A stretch of 50,993 nt of DNA, taken from contig CAKTFS010000015.1 in assembly GCA_934561115.1 (NCBI GenBank), positions 1 through 50,993 on the forward strand, read 5' to 3'. Source of the DNA: an uncultured Faecalibacterium sp. GTDB taxonomy: Bacteria > Bacillota > Clostridia > Oscillospirales > Ruminococcaceae. The first letter of the stretch is position 1, and every line of letters begins with the position of its first letter. The position numbers and the translations under genes were made by a program. Under the pieces are notes generated by a model. That model searched no databases. It was not told the DNA's origin and saw only the letters and a program-made list of their open reading frames with translations. This document shows, in pieces, positions 14,990 to 24,169 of this stretch.

Positions 14990-16576
14990 ATGTGTTGTGT
15001 TATGGGTTATACGGGGCACGACCTGAGTGCCGAAAAGTTCAAAGAGTATCTGCTGCGCACCGTGGACCGCGGGCCGGACGACCAGCGGGTGGTGGAGGGT
15101 CCCTACGGCCTGATGGGCTTTGGGCGGCTTGCCATCATGGGCCTGACCCCAGAGGGGATGCAGCCCTTTTACCGGGGCGCGGACTGCGTGGTGTGCAACG
15201 GCGAGCTGTACGGTTTCCGGTTTGAAAAGGAGATCTTAAAGCGCCGGGGCTACAAGTTCTGCTCTGACTGCGACTGCGAGATTTTGCTGCCGCTGTACTA
15301 CGAGTACGGGCTGGATATGTTCCGCCACATGGACGCGGAGTTTGCGCTGATCCTGTACGATTCCCGCAAGGACCGGCTCATCGCCGCCCGCGACCCCATC
15401 GGCATCCGGCCGCTGTTCTACGGCTACTCCAAGTCCAGCCACAAGATCGCCTTCTCCTCCGAGATGCGCAACCTGATCGGCTGGTGCGATGACATCCGTC
15501 CCTTCCCCATCGGCAGCTACTACTGCGACGGCCGCTTTGTGCGCTACGAGGACATTGCCGATGTGCCCGCCCCCATGCAGGACGATATGCCCACCATCCT
15601 GCAGAACATCCGCGAAAAGCTGATCGCCGGTGTGGAAAAGCGGCTGGATGCTGATGCACCCGTGGGCTTTCTGCTTTCCGGCGGTCTGGACTCCTCGCTG
15701 GTGTGCTCCATTGCCGCCAAGAAGCTGGGCAAACCCATCCGCACCTTTGCCATCGGCATGGACACCGATGCCATCGACCTGAAATACGCCCGCCAGACTG
15801 CGGACTATCTTGGCAGCGAGCACCACGAGATCATCATCAACCGCGAGATGGTGCTCAGCAGCTTAGAGGAGGTCATCCGCCTGCTTGGCACATGGGATAT
15901 CACCACCATCCGCGCCAGCATGGGCATGTACCTGCTGTGCAAGGCCATCCACGAGCAGACCGATGTGCGTGTGCTGCTGACCGGCGAGATCTCGGACGAG
16001 CTGTTCGGCTACAAATACACCGACTACGCCCCCACCGCCGACGCCTTCCAGCAGGAGAGCCAGAAGCGCATCCGCGAGCTGTACATGTACGATGTGCTGC
16101 GGGCAGACCGCTGCATCTCCTCCAACAGCATCGAGGCGCGCGTGCCCTTTGGCGACTTGGATTTTGTACGCTACGTCATGGCCATCGACCCGGAAAAGAA
16201 GCTGAACCGCTACGGCAAGGGCAAGTACCTGCTGCGCAAGGCCTTTGAGGGCGACTGGCTGCCGCCGGAGATCCTGTGGCGCGAAAAGGCCGCCTTCTCG
16301 GACGCCGTAGGCCACAGCATGGTGGACGACATCAAGGAGTACGCCGAGAGCCTGTACACCGACGAGGAGTTCCAGATGCGGCGGGCAAACTACTCGGCAC
16401 ACTGCATGCCCTTTACCAAGGAGAGCCTGTTCTACCGCGAAATTTTTGAGAAGTACTACCACGACCAGAGCCGCACCATCGTGGGCTTCTGGATGCCCAA
16501 CAAGGCATGGCCGGGCTGCAACGTCAACGACCCCTCCGCCCGCGTGCTGGCAAACTATGGTGCCTCGGGCGTGTAA
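14990..16576 (+). CDS. asnB: asparagine synthetase (glutamine-hydrolysing)
   Basis: A 528-residue class II amidotransferase/synthetase that converts aspartate, glutamine and ATP to asparagine. The start at 14990 is required because the nucleophile Cys must follow the initiator Met (MCCVMGY). The glutaminase domain covers about 1-200 (VDRGPDDQ, NGELYGF). The synthetase domain has the PP-loop LLSGGLDSSLV at about 235 and later LLTGEISDELFGY. The sequence resembles the roughly 525-residue clostridial AsnB. It is the only gene behind the Asn T-box, so asparagine starvation should induce it. Confidence 0.92.
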   Translation: MCCVMGYTGHDLSAEKFKEYLLRTVDRGPDDQRVVEGPYGLMGFGRLAIMGLTPEGMQPFYRGADCVVCNGELYGFRFEKEILKRRGYKFCSDCDCEILLPLYYEYGLDMFRHMDAEFALILYDSRKDRLIAARDPIGIRPLFYGYSKSSHKIAFSSEMRNLIGWCDDIRPFPIGSYYCDGRFVRYEDIADVPAPMQDDMPTILQNIREKLIAGVEKRLDADAPVGFLLSGGLDSSLVCSIAAKKLGKPIRTFAIGMDTDAIDLKYARQTADYLGSEHHEIIINREMVLSSLEEVIRLLGTWDITTIRASMGMYLLCKAIHEQTDVRVLLTGEISDELFGYKYTDYAPTADAFQQESQKRIRELYMYDVLRADRCISSNSIEARVPFGDLDFVRYVMAIDPEKKLNRYGKGKYLLRKAFEGDWLPPEILWREKAAFSDAVGHSMVDDIKEYAESLYTDEEFQMRRANYSAHCMPFTKESLFYREIFEKYYHDQSRTIVGFWMPNKAWPGCNVNDPSARVLANYGASGV

Positions 16577-16580
16577 GGCA

Positions 16581-17119
16581 AGACTATTTTGAATGCGCGC
16601 CGCTTCTTACGGGTTGCGGCTCCCAGCATCCGCTTCGTGCCTTGGGCGGCACTCGCGTCTTGCTGGCCGCTGCCCCAACAACTCCTCCCTGTTTCCGCCG
16701 CTGGCGGCGGTCGTCGTCGTTGCTGCGCATAAATAGCGGAAGGAATATTTTATATTTGTAGACCGGGAAAATCTGCGGATTTTCCCGGTCTACTTTTTCA
16801 CAGGAGGGGAACCCTCTCAGTCATCGCTGCGCGATGCCAGCTCCCCCGAAGGGGGAGCTTTTTGCTATCTGCCGGTCAGTAATAATAAAGCTCCCCCTTC
16901 GGGGGAGCTGGCGAACGAATGTGAGCCTGAGAGGGTTCAGTCCCCGTAGCGCGACTGTTTCCGCAGGAAACGAGCGCTGCAAATGCCGTTTTGGGTTACG
17001 ACCCCACCTGTGAAAATGCAAAGTCGGGCAGCCTGCAGGCTGCCCGACTTTGCTCTATTAAAAATAATTTTTCCTCTGAAGATGGCCAAAGCGCACGCGG
17101 CGGCCATTCAAAATCGTCC
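16581..17119. repeat. composite repeat A(B)-C-D-A
   Basis: Fills the 545-base gap after asnB. Forward module A (16581-16804) is split by module B (16609-16723). Its second hairpin, AGACCGGGAAAATC/GATTTTCCCGGTCT at 16760-16791 with a T run, could terminate asnB transcription. Module C follows (16808-16938), then a D remnant (about 16965-17000) and a reversed module A (17009-17119) with arms AAAGTCGGGCAGCC/GGCTGCCCGACTTT. No gene is present. Confidence 0.85.
16609..16723 (+). repeat. module B inserted in module A
   Basis: About 115 bases starting CGGGTTGCGGCTCCCAGC and rich in GGCGGC palindromes. It sits exactly between the arms ATGCGC and GCGCAT of module A hairpin 1. Highly similar copies are at 29012-29122 (reverse, again inside module A) and 34716-34830. 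Confidence 0.85.
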
Positions 17120-17122
17120 GCG

Positions 17123-17674
17123 TTACATCCGTATCCGCTGTGCGGCGCGGGCGATGGAGGCAAGCAGCGCCACAAGGCGCTTTTCGTCCATCTGGCCGCA
17201 GTAGCTGGTAAAGGTGTAGTAGCACCCCTGCACGCAGAAGGACAGCACCACCTTGCGCACTACGTCCGTTTCAAAGGTGGGGTCGGTCTGGGCGATGCAG
17301 TGGCACATGGCCTGCTCCACCCGGTTGATGAACAGCCCCTGCCGGGAGCCGGAGAACAGCACGGTGATCTCTTCCTGATGCTCGGCAAAGGCGCGGAACA
17401 TCTCCCGCGCAAGCCACTCGGTGCGCTCGCTCACATCGCTGGCGGTCAGGCGGGGCAGGCTTTCCACTACCGCCTGCACCATCTCGTCCTCCATGGCGTT
17501 GGCCAGCGCATAGATATCCTGATAATGGGCGTAAAATGTGGATTTATTGATGCAGGCGCGGTCGCACAATTCCTTTACACGGATCTTCTCCACCGGCTTT
17601 TCGCGGCGCAGCTCCATAAAGGCCTGTTTGATGGCGCGCTCGGTCTTTTCAATGCGGATATCCAGAAAACCCAC
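17123..17674 (-). CDS. TetR-family transcriptional regulator
   Basis: A 183-residue regulator. The N-terminal helix-turn-helix (about 8-60) shows ERAIKQAFMELRREKPVEKI and CINKSTFYAHYQDIYAL, the TetR recognition helix. The C-terminal helical domain (about 70-180) would bind an unknown ligand and resembles the TetR_C_7-like regulators that are common in Firmicutes. It lies close to niaR (stop of niaR at 17771) but its regulatory target is not evident. The downstream boundary is repeat module A. Confidence 0.83.
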   Translation of the reverse strand: MGFLDIRIEKTERAIKQAFMELRREKPVEKIRVKELCDRACINKSTFYAHYQDIYALANAMEDEMVQAVVESLPRLTASDVSERTEWLAREMFRAFAEHQEEITVLFSGSRQGLFINRVEQAMCHCIAQTDPTFETDVVRKVVLSFCVQGCYYTFTSYCGQMDEKRLVALLASIARAAQRIRM

Positions 17675-17770
17675 CTCTTTTGCTTTTTTGTTGATTTTCC
17701 AACGTTTTTCCGGTTTTGCGGATAGACAAGCTCCGCAGCCCTTTTTATACTGGGTATAAGCGCAGCAGCG

Positions 17771-18289
17771 TTACTCCTTGCGGTACAAAAGCCCCTGCTG
17801 CTCCAAGGCATCGCGGATGCGGGCAAAGGTGTCTTTATCCGGGCAGCGCAAAGTGTGCAGGTGCACGCCGCCGGTCATGCGGCTCAAAAGGCTTTCGGGC
17901 GCATCCGCCGCCTGACGGATAAAGTTGTCCACGTCGTACCGGTTGCACAGGTTCAGGGTGGCGCGGATCTCGCCGTACAGGCTGTTTTCCACCGCCACAT
18001 CCACCACCGTGCCGCCCTGATCCACCACGGTGTACAGCTCCCGGCGCATCTCCTCCTGCGTGCGGTGCACACAGGCCAGAATGCCGGTATAGCCCTTTTC
18101 CGCCGGGTGCAGCTGGTAGCCCCGGGGGGTGGCATCGATCTGCGCCCCGCCGGCGCGCAGCAGTGCCACATCCCCTACCACGATCTGCCGCGACACCCCC
18201 AGCTCGGCTGCCAGTGTGCTGGCGCTTAAAGGGGCACCGGCGCTGTTCAGCCGGGTCAGGATGCGTTCTCTGCGCTGTGCTGCATTCAT
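17771..18289 (-). CDS. niaR: NAD biosynthesis repressor NiaR (YrxA type)
   Basis: A 172-residue regulator with an HTH_11 winged helix (about 5-60; LSASTLAAELGVSRQIVVGDVALLR) and a 3H domain (about 75-170) with its three spaced His-containing motifs (ILACVHRTQEE, VHLHTL). Members of this family bind nicotinate and repress niacin uptake and NAD synthesis genes in Firmicutes. No nad or niacin transporter gene is in the window, so it acts elsewhere. Promoter at 18333-18361. Start at 18289 follows AAGGAAGCC; confidence in family is high. Confidence 0.9.
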   Translation of the reverse strand: MNAAQRRERILTRLNSAGAPLSASTLAAELGVSRQIVVGDVALLRAGGAQIDATPRGYQLHPAEKGYTGILACVHRTQEEMRRELYTVVDQGGTVVDVAVENSLYGEIRATLNLCNRYDVDNFIRQAADAPESLLSRMTGGVHLHTLRCPDKDTFARIRDALEQQGLLYRKE

Positions 18290-18332
18290 AGGGGTTCAGG
18301 CTTCCTTTCCGTAAAACGACTTTCTTCTCCTT

Positions 18333-18361
18333 ATTGTAGCAAAACGCGGCGCAATGTGCAA
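18333..18361 (-). promoter_or_regulatory. promoter for niaR
   Basis: Minus-strand TTGCAC (18361-18356) and TACAAT (18338-18333), spacing 17. Confidence 0.6.
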
Positions 18362-18363
18362 GA

Positions 18364-18544
18364 TTTATTCTACCCGCAGGCTTTCGAATAAAGGCTTCCC
18401 CCGGACGGGGGAAGCTGTCACCGCAGGTGACTGATGAGGGCGCAGGCAAGCAGCAGCTTGCGGGGAATTACCCCTCATCCGGCGCTGCGCGCCACCTTCC
18501 CCCCAAGGGGTGAAGGCTTAAGCGTTGCTTTATTCTACCCGCAG
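18364..18544. repeat. small element flanked by a 16-bp direct repeat
   Basis: TTTATTCTACCCGCAG occurs at 18364-18379 and again at 18529-18544. The second copy is the real end of the amylase gene, including its stop codon. The 149 bases between (18380-18528) are palindrome-rich: CTTCCCCCG..CGGGGGAAG, a GTCACC..GGTGAC hairpin and a CGCTGCGCG stretch. This is the structure expected of a small inserted element with a target-site duplication, or of a local duplication. Confidence 0.65.
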
Positions 18545-19885
18545 CAGGGTGGCGTAATTGGAGGGCAGCTGCACCTTCATGCGGTTCCACTCGGTGGAGA
18601 CCAGCACCTCCTGTGCGCCCACGGTGTCCGCCATCAGGTCGGTGACCTTGGCAGCCTCCACCGGCAGCTGGAACTCCAGCTGTGCGGGGGTGTCGCCGTT
18701 ATTCAGCACCGCTACCACGGCCTTGCCGTCCAGCACCCGGGCAAAAGCGTAGCACTGGGTGGTGAGCTGCAGCTCTTTTACCTCGCCGTAGGTCATTTCC
18801 GGCAATTCAGCCTTGCATTTCCCCAGAACTTTGTATACACTGGTAACAGGATTTGTGCGTTCTGCATCGGCGTAGTCGCTAAGTTCCAGACAGGGGCGCA
18901 GCGGCCAGTCGCTGCCCCACTCCTTTTTGCCCTCGATGCCGAACTCCGAGCCATAGTAGATGGACGGGATACCCCACAGGCTGTACACCAGAATAGCGAT
19001 ATGCCGGATGTGCTCTTTGTTGCGCAGCTTGTTGGGCAGGCGCTCCACATCGTGGTTATCCGAGAAGAGATACAGCCGGGTGTCGTGGCACAGCCCCTGC
19101 AGACGGCGCATGGTGTGGGCGATCTCAAAATAGTTGTGGTCGTTGTGGCCGCTCCACAGGCCCTTGTGCAGCTCGTAGTTGGTCACGGAGTGCAGCATTT
19201 CCGGGTTTGCCCAGCGGCTGTAATCGCCGTGGATCACCTCGCCCATCAGCCAGAACTCCGGCTTTACCTCGTTTGCCAGACGGCGCAGCCCGCGCATGAA
19301 GTCAAAATCCAGCACATCGGCTGCGTCCAGACGGATGCCGTCGATGTCGAACTGCTCCACCCAGAAGCGGACGGTATCATAATGGTACTGCTGCACCTCC
19401 GGGTTGCGCTGGTTCAGCTTGACCAGCAGGTTGTAGCCGCCCCAGTTGCCGTAGGAAAAGCCGTCGTTATACTCGTTGTTGCCCCAGAAGTTCACATCGC
19501 AGAACCAGTCCTTATACCGGGCGTTCTCGCGGTTCGCTTTCAAATCTTGGAACGCGAAGAAATCGCGGCCCACATGGTTGAACACGCCGTCCACGATGAC
19601 CCGCTGTCCGCGGGCGTGGCAGGCCGCCACAAAGGCCTTGAACTCCTCGTTGGTGCCAAGGCGGCGGTCCACCAGACGGTAGTCGATGGTATCGTAGCCG
19701 TGGGAGCCGCTCTCGAACAGCGGGCCGATGTAGATAGCCGTACAGCCCAGCTTTGCCGCGTGGGCTGCCCATGCTTCCAGCTTTGCAAAAGCGCCTGGGG
19801 TGGGCTGGCCGTCGTTTTCGTGTGCGCAGCCGCACAGCCCCAGCGGATAGATGTGATAAAATACTGCTTCGTCATACCAAGCCAT
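18530..19885 (-). CDS. alpha-amylase family glycosidase (GH13)
   Basis: A 451-residue cytoplasmic GH13 enzyme. The four conserved regions are visible in order: VIVDGVFNHVG (I), GIRLDAADVL with the nucleophile Asp (II), LMGEVIHGD with the acid Glu (III) and LFSDNHDVERL (IV). There is no signal peptide, so it would cut imported maltodextrins or glycogen. The start at 19885 (MAWYDEAVFYHIYPLG) has GGGAG upstream; the frame stays open far beyond but that stretch is antisense to glgB. It is divergent from glgB, which supports a role in alpha-glucan storage. Exact specificity (alpha-amylase, neopullulanase, maltogenic) is undecided. Confidence 0.9.
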   Translation of the reverse strand: MAWYDEAVFYHIYPLGLCGCAHENDGQPTPGAFAKLEAWAAHAAKLGCTAIYIGPLFESGSHGYDTIDYRLVDRRLGTNEEFKAFVAACHARGQRVIVDGVFNHVGRDFFAFQDLKANRENARYKDWFCDVNFWGNNEYNDGFSYGNWGGYNLLVKLNQRNPEVQQYHYDTVRFWVEQFDIDGIRLDAADVLDFDFMRGLRRLANEVKPEFWLMGEVIHGDYSRWANPEMLHSVTNYELHKGLWSGHNDHNYFEIAHTMRRLQGLCHDTRLYLFSDNHDVERLPNKLRNKEHIRHIAILVYSLWGIPSIYYGSEFGIEGKKEWGSDWPLRPCLELSDYADAERTNPVTSVYKVLGKCKAELPEMTYGEVKELQLTTQCYAFARVLDGKAVVAVLNNGDTPAQLEFQLPVEAAKVTDLMADTVGAQEVLVSTEWNRMKVQLPSNYATLLRVE

Positions 19886-19919
19886 GATCGTTCGCTCCCA
19901 TTCTATTGCTTTCAAAAAA

Positions 19920-19955
19920 GTTGCACCGCTTGTAAGGCGGTAGCAACAGTATACC
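19920..19955 (-). promoter_or_regulatory. amylase promoter with overlapping palindrome
   Basis: An extended -10 (TGGTATACT, 19956-19948) on the minus strand. A 28-bp palindrome, GTTGC-ACCGC...GCGGT-A-GCAAC (19920-19947), covers the expected transcription start. It could be an operator or a 5' hairpin. Confidence 0.5.
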
Positions 19956-20045
19956 ACACCCTCTGGCAAATATGTGTATTTTTGCCGATTTTTGTCAGGA
20001 TTTGCTAAGATTATCGGCCACTGTGCCGGTAAAAAGGCGTTTTTC

Positions 20046-20097
20046 TTGGATAGTTTGCCCAAACAGCTTTGTATCAACCGGCGCACAGCACGCCGGT
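20046..20097 (+). promoter_or_regulatory. glgB promoter with small palindromes
   Basis: TTGGAT (20046-20051) and TTGTAT (20069-20074), spacing 17. The spacer contains a perfect GTTTG-CC-CAAAC palindrome (20053-20064). A leader hairpin ACCGGCG..CGCCGGT lies at 20077-20097. The promoter is weak by sequence. Confidence 0.4.
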
Positions 20098-20125
20098 CAA
20101 CATAGAGAAGTAAGGAGATCTTTGC

Positions 20126-22081
20126 ATGAATTACCCTGTGATCCCCCGCACGTTTTTCAGTGGCGACTGCTTCGATGCCTACCGCATTCTGGGTGCGCAC
20201 CCCTGCACCGACCCAAACGGCGCCGAGGGCTGGCGTTTTGCCGTGTGGGCACCCGGTGCCACCGCCGTGGAGGTATGCGGCGGCTTTGACGGCTGGGAGC
20301 GCGGCGTGCCCATGGAAAAAGCCGATACCGGCGTGTGGAGCGCCTTTATCCCCGGCCTTGCGGAGGGGGATTTGTACAAATACCGCGTGCACGGCGCGGA
20401 CGGCAGCACCGTGATGCGCAGCGACCCCTACGCCTTTGCTACCGAGCTGCGCCCCGGCACTGCCAGCAAGCTGGCAAAGCTGGATTTTACCTTTGACGAC
20501 ACCGCGTGGATGGAGCGGCGGGACAAATGCCGCAACCGCCCGCTGAACATCTACGAGCTGCACGCCGGCAGCTGGAAGCACAAGCCCGGCAGCACTCAGG
20601 CCGACGGCTCGGACGGGTGGTATAACTACGAGGAGCTGGCGCGGGAACTGATCCCGTGGCTGCTGGAGCACCACTTTACCCATGTGGAGCTGCTGCCGCT
20701 GGCAGAGCACCCCTTTGACGGCAGCTGGGGCTACCAGACCACCGGCTACTTCTCGGTGACCAGCCGCTACGGCACCCCCGCCCAGTTTGCGGGCTTTGTC
20801 AACGCCTGCCACCGCATGGGCATCGGCGTCATCATGGACTTTGTGCCGGTGCACTTTGCCGCCAACGCCGACGCGCTGGCAAAGTTTGACGGCACCCACC
20901 TGTACGAGTACGACAGCGACGTGGGACAGAGCGAGTGGGGCACCTGCAACTTCAACTACTACCGCCGGGAGGTGTGCAGCTTTTTGAGCAGCGCCGCCGG
21001 GCTGTGGATGGACGTGTACCACTGCGACGGCATCCGCATGGACGCCATCTCCCGGGCGCTGTACTGGCAGGGCGACCCCAACCGCGGCGTGAATCAGGGC
21101 GCGGTGAACTTTTTGCGCAGCCTGAACCACGGCCTGAACGAGCGCTGGCCCACCGGCATCTATATGGCCGAGGACTCCACCAACTTCCTCAAGGTGACCG
21201 CCCCCACCCGCTACGAGGGCGTGGGCTTTGACTACAAGTGGGACATGGGCTGGATGCACGACACGCTGGACTACTTTGCCACCCCCTTCGGCGAGCGCCC
21301 GGGCTGCTACGGCAAGCTGCTGTTCAGCATGCACTACTTCTACAACGAGCTGTACCTGCTGGCGCTGAGCCACGATGAAGTAGTGCACGGCAAAAAGACC
21401 ATCATTGATAAGCTGTGGGGCAGCTACGCGGAAAAGTGCGCCCAGCTGCGCACCCTGTATTTTTATATGTACACCCATCCCGGCAAAAAGCTGAACTTTA
21501 TGGGCAACGAGCTGGCACACTTCCGGGAGTGGGACGAAAAGCGGGAGCTGGACTGGAATCTGCTGGAATACCCCTTCCACGATGCCTTCCAGAAATACTT
21601 TGCCGCCCTTTGCCGCACCTACGCCTCCGAGCCCGCTTTGTATGACGGCGAGTACAACCCGGACTGCTTTGAGTGGGTGGCCAGCGAAAGCTGCGCCGAG
21701 GGCGTGTACGCATGGCTGCGCAAGGGACGCGGGCAGAACCTGCTCTGCGTCATGAACACGCAGGACCATGCCCACAAAAAGTTCCCCCTGTACCTCAAGT
21801 TCCCCTGCAGCGCAGAGCTGGTACTGGACACCGAGGCCGGCACTTGGGGCGGCGTACACAAGGCGCACCGCAAGCAGAACTTCCACACCACCGACGGCGG
21901 CGTGTTCGGCCGGGACTATACCCTGACGCTGGACCTGCCCGCCATGGGCAGCTATCTGCTGCGGCTTACCCCGGAAGAGCCGAACCCGGACGCCGCCCGC
22001 CTGAGCGCCAACAAGGCGCTGGCGCAAAAGCGCAAGGCGGCAAAGGCTGCCAAGGCCGCTGCAGAAGTTTCCGATAAGTAA
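20126..22081 (+). CDS. glgB: 1,4-alpha-glucan branching enzyme
   Basis: A 651-residue GH13 enzyme that makes alpha-1,6 branches in glycogen. An N-terminal CBM48 domain (about 15-110; [22 protein letters not shown]) is followed by the catalytic barrel. Its motifs are DFVPVHFA (I), [12 protein letters not shown] with the nucleophile Asp (II), IYMAEDST (III) and [10 protein letters not shown] (IV). An all-beta C-terminal domain and a Lys/Ala-rich tail ([14 protein letters not shown]) end the protein. The start at 20126 follows AAGGAG. No other glg gene is adjacent; the divergent GH13 hydrolase is the only sugar-polymer partner here. Confidence 0.94.
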   Translation: MNYPVIPRTFFSGDCFDAYRILGAHPCTDPNGAEGWRFAVWAPGATAVEVCGGFDGWERGVPMEKADTGVWSAFIPGLAEGDLYKYRVHGADGSTVMRSDPYAFATELRPGTASKLAKLDFTFDDTAWMERRDKCRNRPLNIYELHAGSWKHKPGSTQADGSDGWYNYEELARELIPWLLEHHFTHVELLPLAEHPFDGSWGYQTTGYFSVTSRYGTPAQFAGFVNACHRMGIGVIMDFVPVHFAANADALAKFDGTHLYEYDSDVGQSEWGTCNFNYYRREVCSFLSSAAGLWMDVYHCDGIRMDAISRALYWQGDPNRGVNQGAVNFLRSLNHGLNERWPTGIYMAEDSTNFLKVTAPTRYEGVGFDYKWDMGWMHDTLDYFATPFGERPGCYGKLLFSMHYFYNELYLLALSHDEVVHGKKTIIDKLWGSYAEKCAQLRTLYFYMYTHPGKKLNFMGNELAHFREWDEKRELDWNLLEYPFHDAFQKYFAALCRTYASEPALYDGEYNPDCFEWVASESCAEGVYAWLRKGRGQNLLCVMNTQDHAHKKFPLYLKFPCSAELVLDTEAGTWGGVHKAHRKQNFHTTDGGVFGRDYTLTLDLPAMGSYLLRLTPEEPNPDAARLSANKALAQKRKAAKAAKAAAEVSDK

Positions 22082-22093
22082 TATTTGCGCAAA

Positions 22094-22137
22094 AATGTCC
22101 CGTCTGCTTTGAAAGCGGCGGGACATTCTGCATTTTT
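22094..22137 (+). terminator. terminator after glgB
   Basis: AATGTCCCG (22094-22102) pairs with CGGGACATT (22119-22127), followed by CTGCATTTTT. Confidence 0.7.
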
Positions 22138-22150
22138 CGCCGCCGGGGTG

Positions 22151-22180
22151 CTGGACAGTGCCCCGGGGAGTTGTTATACT
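22151..22180 (+). promoter_or_regulatory. possible promoter for the 639-residue membrane protein
   Basis: CTGGAC (22151-22156) and TATACT (22175-22180), spacing 18; a very strong AGGAGG follows at 22201. Confidence 0.4.
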
Positions 22181-22216
22181 GTAGAATGTGAAACTTTGCA
22201 AGGAGGGCTCTGTCCC

Positions 22217-24136
22217 ATGACCGATACCATAACAAGGCTGCGCACCTCAAACGCGGCAAAGTGCGTGCTGGCGCTGGCTGCGGCGGCGGTGCTGCTGGCC
22301 GTTTTTGCGCTGGCTGCGCCCGGCAGCGGGCTGTTTTTTCCGCTGGTGAGCCTGTGGTGCAACTTGGCGCTGTTCGCCTGTGTGCTGCTGGTGCTGCGGG
22401 TGGCAGGGGTAAAATTTGACCTGTTCCACAAGGCGGTGATCGTCGGCCTGTGGGCGGCGGCATTGGTCTACTTTTTCTGGGCGCTTGGCCGCCGCAGCTT
22501 TGTTTACATCTGGGATTATTTCAACTACATCAACAAGCAGTACAGCGCCGAAGCCGCCTTTCTGCAAGGCCCGGCGGCGGGCTTCCATTACATCTTCAGC
22601 TCTTTTGCCGAGGACTATACCAACTTCATCACCCTGTTTCTGGAGTTTCCCTTCTGCCTGAGCGACCGCACCGGCGACAGCTTTGCCTTCTGTCAGGTGT
22701 TCAGCGTCCTGCCCATGCTGCTGGTGCTGCTGGCAGGGCTTACCATCAAGGTGGGGCAGCTGCTGCGGGTGAAAAACCGCTTCTGGTACTTCCTCATGGG
22801 GCTTTCGTGGTGCATCACCTTCCCCTTTTTGCGCATGAGCGCCATGCTGGCACAGCCGGACTGGTTCGGCCTGATCTTCGGCTTCAGCATCCTGCTGCTC
22901 ACGCTGGACTTCCGGTTTGAAAAGCTGCAGCCGGTGCGCTTTTGCCTTTTGTTCCTTGCCACGGCAGCCATCATCCTTTCCCGCCGGTGGTACTTATACT
23001 TTGTGGTGGGCTACTACTTTGCCTATGCGGCGCTGGTGCTGGTAAGCAGCGTGCGCACCGCCCGCGCCGGGCAGAAAAAGCAGGCGCGCGCGCAGGTGCG
23101 CAATCTGGTGCTGTTCGGGCTGATGAGCATGGCGGCCATGCTGGTGCTGCTGTGGCCGATGGTGCGCAAGATCCTTGGCTATGATTACGCCGGGCGCTAT
23201 GCCTACTACAACTTCGGCGGCCTTACGCTGGAGCTGGCCGCACAGGCTTTGCGCATCGGGCTGCTGAACTTTATCCTCATCGGGCTGGGGCTGTGGTTTG
23301 CGGCAAAGCGCCGCCTGCCCGCCCTGCCCTGCCTTGCGGGTGCAGAGCTGCTGATCAGCCTTTTGCTGTTTATCCGGGTGCAGAACTCCGGCTCTCACCA
23401 GATGCTGCTGTTTTTGCCGGGGTGGCTGCTGCTCTTCCTCACCGGTGCGGCGGCGCTGGCCGAGGGCATCCAAAAGCACCGGAACCTCAAACTTTTTTAC
23501 TGGGTGTTCACGCTGGTGTTTGCCGTCTCGGTGCGCTGCTCTCCGCTGACCGTTGTGGCCATGCCGGGCTTTCTGGTGGATCACTTCCCGCTGGCAGCCA
23601 CCGCGGAGTTCGTCCGGCTGGATAAGCTGATCTATGACCGCAAGGACCTGCCCCAGATCAAGGCCATTGCCAACTGGATCGACACCCACTGCGCCGAGGG
23701 CGAGATCAGCTACATGATCCCCCACGATATGCTGTACTGCCCGGATCACTTCAAGAACTGCCTTCTGCCCGAAACGCCCATCAACGATAAGCTGGCCTTC
23801 GGCTTCTCGGTGCCGGGCACCCACAACTTCCCCATGCAGTTCTTTGAGGCAAAGTACGTCCTCACCGCCGACCCCTTCCCCCAGACCTTTGTGGGCAACG
23901 GCGAGCTGTCCCACAGGTGGAACGAGATGTTCCTTGCGGTGCGGGACGAATACTTTGCACAGGAAGCCGCCTTTGATATGGGCAACGGCACCACCTTTAC
24001 GATATGGCGGCGCACCGCAGCCCCCACCCGCGTCGAGGTGGAGTATTATCTGAGCGCCTTTGCCGCAGAAGATGCCCAGTACCCGGAGATGTTCTCCGAG
24101 ATCGCAGAAAGCTGGCTGGCCGCCCGCGGGCTGTAA
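22217..24136 (+). CDS. polytopic membrane protein, possible GT-C-type glycosyltransferase
   Basis: A 639-residue integral membrane protein that I cannot place in a named family with certainty. About twelve hydrophobic helices occupy residues 15-445. A loop between early helices holds YIWDYFNYINKQYSAEAAF, an acidic-aromatic stretch of the kind seen after the first helices of lipid-sugar-using GT-C transferases. The last 170 residues are soluble, with no motif I recognise (CAEGEISYMIPHDML). The start at 22217 is set by AGGAGG at 22201-22206. The trigger-factor-like gene begins 33 bases after its stop, suggesting co-transcription. A glycosyltransferase role is inference from overall shape. Confidence 0.6.
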   Translation: MTDTITRLRTSNAAKCVLALAAAAVLLAVFALAAPGSGLFFPLVSLWCNLALFACVLLVLRVAGVKFDLFHKAVIVGLWAAALVYFFWALGRRSFVYIWDYFNYINKQYSAEAAFLQGPAAGFHYIFSSFAEDYTNFITLFLEFPFCLSDRTGDSFAFCQVFSVLPMLLVLLAGLTIKVGQLLRVKNRFWYFLMGLSWCITFPFLRMSAMLAQPDWFGLIFGFSILLLTLDFRFEKLQPVRFCLLFLATAAIILSRRWYLYFVVGYYFAYAALVLVSSVRTARAGQKKQARAQVRNLVLFGLMSMAAMLVLLWPMVRKILGYDYAGRYAYYNFGGLTLELAAQALRIGLLNFILIGLGLWFAAKRRLPALPCLAGAELLISLLLFIRVQNSGSHQMLLFLPGWLLLFLTGAAALAEGIQKHRNLKLFYWVFTLVFAVSVRCSPLTVVAMPGFLVDHFPLAATAEFVRLDKLIYDRKDLPQIKAIANWIDTHCAEGEISYMIPHDMLYCPDHFKNCLLPETPINDKLAFGFSVPGTHNFPMQFFEAKYVLTADPFPQTFVGNGELSHRWNEMFLAVRDEYFAQEAAFDMGNGTTFTIWRRTAAPTRVEVEYYLSAFAAEDAQYPEMFSEIAESWLAARGL

Positions 24137-24169
24137 CGCCGCTTTGCTATATAAAAGGAGTGTTCGACT

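Noticed and set aside
18530..22201. A 1223-codon open frame on the minus strand that could be read as one giant protein.
   Set aside because: Only the last 451 codons resemble a protein family (GH13). The upstream part is antisense to glgB, and a ribosome site and Met stand at 19885.
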